A stretch of DNA of 64,000 nt from an uncultured Saprospiraceae bacterium. GTDB taxonomy: Bacteria > Bacteroidota > Bacteroidia > Chitinophagales > Saprospiraceae. Numbering within the stretch: the stretch's first letter is position 1; every line of letters starts with the position of its first letter. The notes under the pieces are model-generated. The model was not told the origin of the DNA. It did no database searches and was given only the letters and a program-made list of their open reading frames with translations. The stretch covers positions 1 through 64,000 of the forward strand of contig CAKZVK010000024.1 in the NCBI GenBank assembly GCA_937921825.1. The letters run 5' to 3'. A program made the position numbers and the translations under genes. This document shows, piece after piece, positions 18,321 to 25,651 of this stretch.

Positions 18321-19100
18321 ATGATCAATGTCCAAAACGTAACGAAGACCTACAAGCTAAGTAAGCAGCAGAAAAAAGAGCTACAAACTACTGCTCCCTC
18401 CATTAATGCGGTCAATAATGTTTCTTTTCAATGTCAGCCCGGAAAGATCTTTTCTTTGCTAGGACCTAATGGTGCTGGAAAAACTACAACACTGAGAATG
18501 ATGTCTACGATCTTAAGTCCTACCCAAGGAGATATAGAAATCTGTGGACATAGCGTCAAAACTTCCTCTGAAGCCGTCAGAAGAAAGATAGGTTTCCTTA
18601 CAGGATCTACTAATCTGTACGACAGACTTAACCCTGGCGAAATAGTAGAATATTTCGGTAAGCTGCATGAGATGGATAGTAAGAAGCTTGCAGAAAGAAA
18701 AGACATGCTCTTCACGGGGTTAGGTATCCACGAATTCTCTAAGAAACGTATCGGTCAGATGAGTACAGGAATGAAACAAAAAGTTTCTATAGCACGTAGT
18801 ATGATACACGATCCAGATGTGGTGATCTTTGATGAACCGACTTCAGGCCTAGACGTCATCACTGCTAACAGTATTATAGACCTCATCAGACAGTGTAAGA
18901 CTGAAGGGAAGACTGTTATCTTTTCTTCTCACATAATGTCTGAAGTAGACTTGCTCTGCGACGATCTAGCTATTATTGCAAAGGGAGAGTTAATCTACAA
19001 TGATAGCATGGAAAATTTCAGAGAACAAAACAAATCGACCTCATTGACTGAGGCATTTATAAATATTGTTTCTCAAAGCCAACAATCGATAACAGCCTAA
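18321..19100 (+). CDS. natA: ABC exporter ATP-binding subunit (NatA-like)
   Basis: A 259-aa nucleotide-binding domain. The Walker A is LGPNGAGKTTT near residue 50, the signature MSTGMKQKVSIARSM near 150, and the Walker B VVIFDEPTSGLDV near 172. An H-loop follows in IFSSHIMSEVD. The permease gene begins 9 nt after its stop, so they form one transporter of the NatAB (ABC-2) class. NatAB is known to extrude Na+, but ABC-2 pairs of this kind also export drugs or lipids, so the substrate is uncertain. Confidence 0.9.
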   Translation: MINVQNVTKTYKLSKQQKKELQTTAPSINAVNNVSFQCQPGKIFSLLGPNGAGKTTTLRMMSTILSPTQGDIEICGHSVKTSSEAVRRKIGFLTGSTNLYDRLNPGEIVEYFGKLHEMDSKKLAERKDMLFTGLGIHEFSKKRIGQMSTGMKQKVSIARSMIHDPDVVIFDEPTSGLDVITANSIIDLIRQCKTEGKTVIFSSHIMSEVDLLCDDLAIIAKGELIYNDSMENFREQNKSTSLTEAFINIVSQSQQSITA

Positions 19101-19109
19101 CCAACTTAG

Positions 19110-20285
19110 ATGAATACTATACTTACTGTTTTCAAGAAAGAGTTTATTGATACTCTAAGAGATAGAAGAACATTGATTACGGCTATTATTATGCCCGCTG
19201 TTCTGATTCCTTTTTTAATGTATGGAATGACCTTCATGATGAAGACCATCATGGAAAAGGAGGAGAATAAAAAACTCAAGTTGGCTTTCATAGAAGCACC
19301 AGCAGAATTTGTAGCAAGTGTAGATACAGCTAAGATTGAAGTTATTACAGGTATGACTATGGAGTCAGGTCGGGATGCCATCTTAGTAGACAGTCTAGAT
19401 GCGCTGATGACCTTCAAAGGTAACTTTACACAGGACCAAGTAGACCTTAAGACTACTAAGGTCAATATGTGGTTCAAGTCCACCAACCTTATGGTGAAGG
19501 ATAGAATCTCGTCTATAGTAGAAAAGTATGAGGAAGAACTCTTGGATAAGAGAATCCAGACTCTAGCTATTTCTGAATCTTCTATAGATCCCATAGATCT
19601 TACGCGGTATGACATTGCCCCTAAGAAAGAATTCATAGGTAAGACTGCAGGAGGATTCCTGCCGTATATGTTTATCATTTTTTGCTTCATGGGTTGTATG
19701 TACCCCGCTCTTGATTTAGTGACAGGAGAGAAGGAGCGAGGCACGATAGAGACCCTGCTGACTGTGCCAGCATCTAGATTTAAAATTATGCTCGGTAAGG
19801 TGATGACCATATCTGTGATGGGTCTTGCTGCGGCAGTGATGGGTATACTAGGTATGTACATAGGTGTCAAGCTGCTACCCGATATGCCAGAAGACATGTT
19901 TGAAGTACTTAATAATATTGTGAGCACAAAATTTGTGGTCATGCTACTCGCTATGTTGGTCCCATTGTGTATTTTCTTTGCAGGGATACTAGCGGCGCTA
20001 GTGATCAAGGCAAAAAGCTTTAAGGAAGCTCAGAGCATCGTGTCGCCACTAACGTTTATCATTTTCTTGCCAGCAGCTATGGCGATGCTGCCCGGTATAG
20101 AGTTGGATTGGAAGACCGCCTGCGTGCCTATTCTGAATATTGCCTTAGCGACTAAGGAGATCATTGCTGGAACCATTAATACTGGTCAGTATGCCTGCAT
20201 AGTCCTTTCCTTAATTGTACTCGCTATAGTAGCTGTTATAGTTAGTTTCAAGCAGTTTTCTAAGGAGAGTATGGTCCTTAAGTAA
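19110..20285 (+). CDS. natB: ABC-2 exporter permease (NatB-like)
   Basis: A 391-aa membrane subunit. An N-terminal helix (LITAIIMPAVLIPFLMYGM) is followed by a periplasmic loop of roughly 150 residues. Then come five to six helices and the ABC-2 coupling motif GEKERGTIETLLTVPASR at about 208-225. This is the architecture of NatB/YhaP-type permeases. It is encoded 9 nt after natA. The 300-aa antisense ORF across it is a shadow frame. Confidence 0.9.
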   Translation: MNTILTVFKKEFIDTLRDRRTLITAIIMPAVLIPFLMYGMTFMMKTIMEKEENKKLKLAFIEAPAEFVASVDTAKIEVITGMTMESGRDAILVDSLDALMTFKGNFTQDQVDLKTTKVNMWFKSTNLMVKDRISSIVEKYEEELLDKRIQTLAISESSIDPIDLTRYDIAPKKEFIGKTAGGFLPYMFIIFCFMGCMYPALDLVTGEKERGTIETLLTVPASRFKIMLGKVMTISVMGLAAAVMGILGMYIGVKLLPDMPEDMFEVLNNIVSTKFVVMLLAMLVPLCIFFAGILAALVIKAKSFKEAQSIVSPLTFIIFLPAAMAMLPGIELDWKTACVPILNIALATKEIIAGTINTGQYACIVLSLIVLAIVAVIVSFKQFSKESMVLK

Positions 20286-20345
20286 CATCTAGAGATTCTT
20301 TCTTTTTAGTTGTGACTACTTTGTAATTTCGTGCCAAAGGCAAGC

Positions 20346-21470
20346 ATGAAAGGTCAAAAGTGCATATTCGTATTATTTCTGATTATGATATTCTCCTGTA
20401 AAAATGAGAGGACAGATGTACTACAGAAAGATGAAACGCTATCCTCACTGGAGAGTACAAAAGAACAAGCTCCCAAAACTATAAGCAAGCTCCTTTTTGC
20501 AAGCTTAGACAGACTCCGTATCAGAACTGATTCTAGCATGAACGCTAGTACGGCAGTCACTATCTCAGAAAAGGATACCCTCTTATATTTAGATCAGCAC
20601 TCTATCATAAGACCTATTCTAAAGCTGAGAGGTCAGTATCATTTCGAACCATGGCTCAAGGTCAGACATCAAGCTTCTGGCAAGACGGGTTGGGTCTATG
20701 GAGGAGCTGTAAAGTATAAGTCCACAGAGCTCAAGAACAGAATTGCTAATGATCATTCCTATGTAGACGAGCTTAATAATGATGACCTCGAATGGGAAGG
20801 AACGGTTCCTGCTAGTTGGGAGTCTGCGACCATTAGAGATCCACGAAGTTTCAAGATGTTCCTCATTATGTTCAAGGAAATGGTCAGGACGGATAACAGT
20901 GAAGCAATTGCAGAGCTCATCAGATATCCTATAAAAGATGTGACTTCTAAGTCGCAGTTTATAGATAGGTATCAAAGCATTATGACCTCTGAGGTAAAGG
21001 AAGCTATCCTCAATCAGCGATTAGATAGAATCTTCCGTAACTCCAATGGTGCTATCATAGACGGGGGCAAGATGGTTTTTCATCAGGTAGGTAAAGACTT
21101 CAGAGTCGTTTCGATTGATTTTAAAGGCAGAGATGATTTGATCCAAGATATAATTAAGTCACTTTCAGATACCTATACTGCTTCAGATTCTGAGAGAGAT
21201 TATGCTATTAACGTATTTATGATACGTGGGTATCTAGAATTGACGCTGAACTATAAGGATGATATGGGCCGAGCTCAGAGTAAGTCCTTAGGAAAGTATA
21301 TTCACGAGACATCAAGAAATAACAAGCATGCCTTTTATCAAGAGTCACAGTCTCCTGATAGAAGAAGATTAATGTTTCATGACCAAAGCGATTTTGTAGA
21401 AATGGAATTACAAGGTCAGACAGATCCTCCCTTAGAAGGTCTAAGATTCACTGTCGTCCGTGAGATTTGA
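20346..21470 (+). CDS. SH3-domain lipoprotein
   Basis: A lipoprotein of about 374 aa. The ORF track starts at a GTG (20331), but the ATG at 20346 gives a clean signal, MKGQKCIFVLFLIMIFSC, with a lipobox, so that start is preferred. Residues about 50-115 are an SH3 type 3-like domain (LRIRTDSSMNAST, ending GKTGWVYGGAVKY) of the kind that binds cell-wall peptides. The middle and C-terminal parts are unrecognised and include MFKEMVRTDNSEAIAELI, a pattern seen in DUF4348-like helical domains. The 3' end overlaps murI by 30 nt, tail to tail, which hints at linked control with a peptidoglycan gene. Confidence 0.75.
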   Translation: MKGQKCIFVLFLIMIFSCKNERTDVLQKDETLSSLESTKEQAPKTISKLLFASLDRLRIRTDSSMNASTAVTISEKDTLLYLDQHSIIRPILKLRGQYHFEPWLKVRHQASGKTGWVYGGAVKYKSTELKNRIANDHSYVDELNNDDLEWEGTVPASWESATIRDPRSFKMFLIMFKEMVRTDNSEAIAELIRYPIKDVTSKSQFIDRYQSIMTSEVKEAILNQRLDRIFRNSNGAIIDGGKMVFHQVGKDFRVVSIDFKGRDDLIQDIIKSLSDTYTASDSERDYAINVFMIRGYLELTLNYKDDMGRAQSKSLGKYIHETSRNNKHAFYQESQSPDRRRLMFHDQSDFVEMELQGQTDPPLEGLRFTVVREI

Positions 21471-22217
21471 GTTGTAATAGGAGGCGTATGGCTCGAAGGT
21501 TTTTTCCTTTGCTTTCTTCATACTTCTGTAGTAACTGATTTTCAGCTTCTTTTGCTTTTTGTTTTCAGGCAATAGGTGTAGCATTCTTCGTACTGTCCCG
21601 AGGTTGCCATCTATAAGTTTTATATGACTAGCCGAAGCAGACCGAATAGCTTTTCTAAAGTAAACGAAATGGGTGCAGCCGAGGACGATGGCTTTGTATT
21701 CACTCCAGTCTATATCTTCGAATTTCTGTTCTAGGTATTTTGTTACTCTTTTCGATTCGAATTCTTGTTTCTCAGCATAGCGTACTAGTTTTCCTAGGGC
21801 AAGGAGTTTCACATCATCATTAGCATTAAGGTTAGAAATCAGATGTTTTAGCTTGTCTTCTTTTATGGTGAGCTTAGTCGCGCAGACTAGAATTTTCTTT
21901 CGTTGTCTTTTTAGTTCTGTAGCTGGTTTGACAGCAGGTTCCATGCCGACTATAGGGAAATTATATTTCTTTCTGAGTTTCTTGACAGAGACACTAGTAG
22001 CAGTATTACAAGCGAGTACCAGTATGTCTATATCTTTCTGGGATAGAAAATGGACAGCCTTGTCCACTAATTTGTGTATCTCTTTTTTGGTCTTGGTACC
22101 ATAAGGCACATTCTCTGTATCGGCAAAGTAGATATAATGGGCGCTAGGATAATATCTAACAGCATCTTGCAGCACTGTAAGCCCCCCCATTCCAGAATCA
22201 AAAAATGCTATTTTCAT
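21441..22217 (-). CDS. murI: Glutamate racemase
   Basis: A 258-aa cytosolic enzyme converting L- to D-glutamate for peptidoglycan. The two catalytic cysteines lie in VLACNTATS (about residue 72) and VLGCTHFVYF (about 183). The N-terminus FFDSGMGGLTVL gives the conserved Asp/Ser pair, and YFADTENVPYGTKT is the family substrate loop. Length is normal. Head-to-head with the lipoprotein gene 22311-23408 and tail-to-tail with the SH3 lipoprotein. Confidence 0.95.
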   Translation of the reverse strand: MKIAFFDSGMGGLTVLQDAVRYYPSAHYIYFADTENVPYGTKTKKEIHKLVDKAVHFLSQKDIDILVLACNTATSVSVKKLRKKYNFPIVGMEPAVKPATELKRQRKKILVCATKLTIKEDKLKHLISNLNANDDVKLLALGKLVRYAEKQEFESKRVTKYLEQKFEDIDWSEYKAIVLGCTHFVYFRKAIRSASASHIKLIDGNLGTVRRMLHLLPENKKQKKLKISYYRSMKKAKEKTFEPYASYYNSNLTDDSES

Positions 22218-22310
22218 ACCGCTACAGAGTTATAGTATCTTTATTTAACTTACTTTTTGAAGTCTGACTTCAGGTTTTCAGTTATCTTTCATTGAACACA
22301 AGCTATAAAG

Positions 22311-23408
22311 ATGAAAAAATATTTTTATCTCCTTCTTTCGTTGCTTTCCATCTTGGCCTGCAGTAGCCCGCAGAAGAGTTTCGATAAGGGGAAGTATGAG
22401 AAAGCGTACAATGCCGCTCTGAAAAACATCAAAAAAGGAAAGAAAAGTAGAAGGGATAAAACAATATTGAATAAGTCCTTTGATGAAATCGTAGCCCAGA
22501 AATCTAACGAAGCAGAGACCTATCTCTACAGTGATATGATAGAAGACTGGGAGCTGGCCTATGCGAACTATGATGATTTACTTAGGCTATACTACAGCGG
22601 TAAGGTCTACCTCGATAGTGATTTTGACTCAGAGATGCGAATTGTCGAAAGTTTCTCGGATAGCTTAGGAATGGATATCGCACTTAATTATCACGAGCTT
22701 GGGCTGATGAGTATGGATGACTACAGTGATTCGGGCAACAAACTTTATGCCCAGGAGGCTTTCGCATATTTCCAAAAGACACAGTCATATGATCCTGATT
22801 TCACCAATATCACTACCCTTATGGACGAAGCCTTTGATAGGGGAGTCGTGCTCATCTTGGTAGAGGCAGATGCCCCTTTTGGGCGAAATTACGAATGGAC
22901 CATAGATAGACGGTTCTCTGATATAGAAAGAGAAAGTGAGGATTTTTACCAGATTGTCTATGAGAGAATGGTGGATGCTGACTGCAAGCTGGAAATAGAC
23001 TTTTCTAGCTTAGAGAGAAGTATTAATCAAAGTAGAACGGTGGAGACCTTCTCGGAAAGAATAGAAGATGGATATAATACTTCTGTGGATAGCTCTGGCC
23101 GTACTATTAGAGAACCTATCTACAGGACGGTAGAGGGTGCTGTGACGATAATCGCGGAGAATATTAGATACTACTGGGGCGCAGCAGTCAATGTTAGAGG
23201 CTCTAGAGAATATTGTGATTTTAGAGATCGCACATTTAACGAGGAAGAAGTCATTACAATAGAACGGTATGAACTAAGTGGCGATGAGCGAGCGATACCC
23301 AATAGATATAAGAACAATAGAAATAATAATTCGGGAATAGATGAAGATGATATCGCTGAGGAGCTAATTGATGAGCTATACAGAGAGATATCTCGCTATT
23401 ACTTTTAG
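22311..23408 (+). CDS. Uncharacterised lipoprotein
   Basis: A 365-aa lipoprotein (signal ending LLSILAC). After the lipobox comes a TPR-like start (FDKGKYEKAYNAALKNIKKGK) and an acidic helical middle section. The C-terminal third is beta-rich with an Arg/Asp/Glu pattern (VRGSREYCDFRDRTFNEEEV). This overall plan recurs in Bacteroidota hypothetical lipoproteins, but I know of no assigned function. A 7-bp hairpin with arms GAAGCAC/GTGCTTC lies at 23422-23449, just after the stop. Confidence 0.65.
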   Translation: MKKYFYLLLSLLSILACSSPQKSFDKGKYEKAYNAALKNIKKGKKSRRDKTILNKSFDEIVAQKSNEAETYLYSDMIEDWELAYANYDDLLRLYYSGKVYLDSDFDSEMRIVESFSDSLGMDIALNYHELGLMSMDDYSDSGNKLYAQEAFAYFQKTQSYDPDFTNITTLMDEAFDRGVVLILVEADAPFGRNYEWTIDRRFSDIERESEDFYQIVYERMVDADCKLEIDFSSLERSINQSRTVETFSERIEDGYNTSVDSSGRTIREPIYRTVEGAVTIIAENIRYYWGAAVNVRGSREYCDFRDRTFNEEEVITIERYELSGDERAIPNRYKNNRNNNSGIDEDDIAEELIDELYREISRYYF

Positions 23409-23454
23409 GTCTATAACGAACGAAGCACCATCATTTCTGACAGTGCTTCTCCAC

Positions 23455-23511
23455 TTTTAATACCCTTAATTAAAAATAAATTGAGAAAATTAAAGTTTTT
23501 AATACCCTTAA
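23455..23511. repeat. Two copies of a 15-nt direct repeat
   Basis: TTTTAATACCCTTAA occurs at 23455-23469 and 23497-23511, 42 nt from start to start. That is about four helical turns apart, in the convergent gap after the lipoprotein gene. A following stretch at about 23550-23600 is low-complexity ACTAC/AAAAC sequence. Binding function is not shown. Confidence 0.5.
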
Positions 23512-23672
23512 ATACTTATATGCAAAACTATTCTAATATTAAGTATGGCCCCCAACTATACCGCCTACACGACTACTACAAAACACTACAAAACCACTAC
23601 ATATTTTTAAAATGTTAATACTTAAGAACGTGTAGACCAGCATTTAATACATAAGTTAACAGTATAATCTGT

Positions 23673-25073
23673 CTATAACTTGATTTCAAGGCCGATACCT
23701 ATACCAATTTTACTATTGGATTGAGTGATAGGGTTGTATTGATTGTTTATGTCAGAAAGATTGTGCTTAAAACTTGTATAAGCCATAGCAGTATATCTAC
23801 TATTCAGTTTATACCCCAGAGACAAGCCGCCAGTCAGGGAGGTATTGATTCTATTCTTGAAAAAATCTGGATCCATAGTAGGCACTAGAGTTTTGTCTAG
23901 TAGCATACCTTCAAACTTATAGAGCACATTATAGATAGCTCCTAGTTCTATGCCTAGATTGAATTTCTTTAGTTCGGTCTGATATCCTAAGAGGACAGGG
24001 ATCCCTACCGTCTTATATGTATTCCACACTTTCCATGAGGTAGTTTCTACGATAGTGACTGGCGCATCTCCATATATGTAGATAGTGGTATCCGCTTGTG
24101 TTATGGTCTCTAATAATTGGTTAGGAAGTATCTCTGTTTTTTCTGTTGTTTCGGATCTATCAAAACGTTCTCTGATAGCACCAAATTCCACACCTGCCTT
24201 GAAATATAGTCCACTCCGAGTAAGATACTTTAGTCTTAGACCAGCACGGTAACCTTGTAGCTGTGTCTGCGTCGCTTTTCTTTCATTAAGGTAGCTGAGT
24301 TCTTCATTGCCATTTGCCGAGAGCCAGTTCTTGATGAAGTCTACGCTAGAATATACTTCTAAGTAGAAAGGATGCACTTTCTTCCTGTGGTCGTAGCATT
24401 CTATCTTGTCATTTCTACTGAACGGTGGTCTATTGTAATTCAAAGGCGATAGTGCCTGCATGCCTAATCGCTGAGCATACGATAGCTCGTTCTTCTTATT
24501 AGCTATGGCCGCTATGCTAGATTGTAATGGTGCTACAGTACTCTTATCCTTACTAGAAAATACTTTGTTATTTGCTGATGGAGTTGTTCTGGTCTCACTG
24601 ATGTTTTTTAGAAGCGGTGCAGTATAAGAATGATTGGCTGTGGATGACGCTGTAGTTTGAGTTGCTGATGTTTTATTCGTTGTAGTAGGGTTACTCGTAG
24701 TTTTCGTGTTGTTAATTTTTTTAATTGCTCTAATGCTTTCAGCTTTCTGAGTGATAGCTTTCTTTGCTTTGGTTAGGTTGGTATTGTTGGTTTCTTTTTT
24801 TGAAGATTCTAGGTGTGCCTGAGAGTACGGTTGTATAGAATAGTTTTCTACGGGAGCAAGTGGGTCTTCTGCTGTAATTTCAGAACTAGAGTTAATAAAG
24901 TATATAGTCACCATAGCTACAGCTACAATTAGACTCAACAACTTGAGCGCAAAAAACTTAGTGTTTCTTTTTTGTTGCTGATCTATATTAGCCCATAGAC
25001 TGTCTTTGTCTAAGGCAGTAGTATGGTCGTGAAGTTCACTTCTGAATATCTGGTCTAACTTGTCTTGATCCAT
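23673..25073 (-). CDS. Membrane-anchored anti-sigma-like and barrel fusion
   Basis: A 466-aa protein encoded directly after, and overlapping by 19 nt, the ECF sigma gene. Residues 1-37 are soluble (MDQDKLDQIFRSELHDH), as in sigma-binding tails of Bacteroidota anti-sigma factors. One TM helix follows (LSLIVAVAMVTIYFI), then about 150 residues rich in Thr/Asn/Lys/Ser. Residues about 230-466 are a beta-barrel-like domain: HPFYLEVYSSVDFIKNW, YRAGLRLKYLTRSGLYFKAG, ending KIGIGIGLEIKL. It would span from the cytoplasm towards the outer membrane. Anti-sigma activity is inferred from position and layout; no ASD/zinc motif is visible. Confidence 0.7.
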   Translation of the reverse strand: MDQDKLDQIFRSELHDHTTALDKDSLWANIDQQQKRNTKFFALKLLSLIVAVAMVTIYFINSSSEITAEDPLAPVENYSIQPYSQAHLESSKKETNNTNLTKAKKAITQKAESIRAIKKINNTKTTSNPTTTNKTSATQTTASSTANHSYTAPLLKNISETRTTPSANNKVFSSKDKSTVAPLQSSIAAIANKKNELSYAQRLGMQALSPLNYNRPPFSRNDKIECYDHRKKVHPFYLEVYSSVDFIKNWLSANGNEELSYLNERKATQTQLQGYRAGLRLKYLTRSGLYFKAGVEFGAIRERFDRSETTEKTEILPNQLLETITQADTTIYIYGDAPVTIVETTSWKVWNTYKTVGIPVLLGYQTELKKFNLGIELGAIYNVLYKFEGMLLDKTLVPTMDPDFFKNRINTSLTGGLSLGYKLNSRYTAMAYTSFKHNLSDINNQYNPITQSNSKIGIGIGLEIKL

Positions 25074-25621
25074 TGGTCAGAATTTTTAAATGCTTTTATT
25101 TTTTTTCTAAGAAGTTGTTTGGCACGTGATAGATTGGATCTAGAAGAAACTTCTTGGATGCCGAGCATCTCCGCTATTTCTTTATGGCTGTATCCTTCTA
25201 TCACAGATAAGTTGAAGACCTGTCTATATCCGTCAGGTAGAGTCATGACGATTTTCATCAGATCTTCTTTGCCAAAGTTTGCCATCACTTCGGGCTCTAC
25301 GACGATCCTATTATTAAGATCGACAGTGAGAGTTGAGACCTCCAAGTTTTTTTTGCTCAGAGATCTCAACGCAACGTTCACAGTAATTTTTCTCATCCAT
25401 GCTGTCAATGAACCTTTGTCAGAATCATAGCTCTTAAAGAACTTAAAGATTCTAATGAAAGATTCTTGCAGGATATCTTTTGACTTAGTCTCGTCTCCTG
25501 TATATCTAAGACATACGGAGTATAAAAGCTCAGAATAGTTGTCTACCAAGGCTCTCTGGCATTCAGCTTGTCCTTGCTGACATCCTAGGATAATTTCTTC
25601 TATTGTGAGTTGCTTTTTCAA
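25055..25621 (-). CDS. ECF-type RNA polymerase sigma factor
   Basis: A 188-aa sigma-70 family protein. Region 2 spans residues about 20-95 (YSELLYSVCLRYTGDETKSKDILQESFIRIF ... LTAWMRKITVN). Region 4 spans about 125-178 (MTLPDGYRQVFNLSVIEGYSHKEIAEML). The helix-turn-helix ends SSRSNLSRAKQLLRKKI. The start codon appears to be TTG, as no ATG precedes the conserved sequence before the upstream in-frame stop. It lies 30 nt after the large lipoprotein gene and overlaps the anti-sigma-like fusion, so the three form an operon. Confidence 0.9.
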   Translation of the reverse strand: MKKQLTIEEIILGCQQGQAECQRALVDNYSELLYSVCLRYTGDETKSKDILQESFIRIFKFFKSYDSDKGSLTAWMRKITVNVALRSLSKKNLEVSTLTVDLNNRIVVEPEVMANFGKEDLMKIVMTLPDGYRQVFNLSVIEGYSHKEIAEMLGIQEVSSRSNLSRAKQLLRKKIKAFKNSDQWIKTS

Positions 25622-25651
25622 ACTGTCTGTACTGATTTTGTATCAGTTATT

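Noticed and set aside
19106-20008. A 300-aa minus-strand ORF across the ABC permease gene
   Set aside because: It is wholly antisense to natB, which has a clear ABC-2 motif. The antisense protein is Ser/Ile/Thr-rich with no signal or domain.
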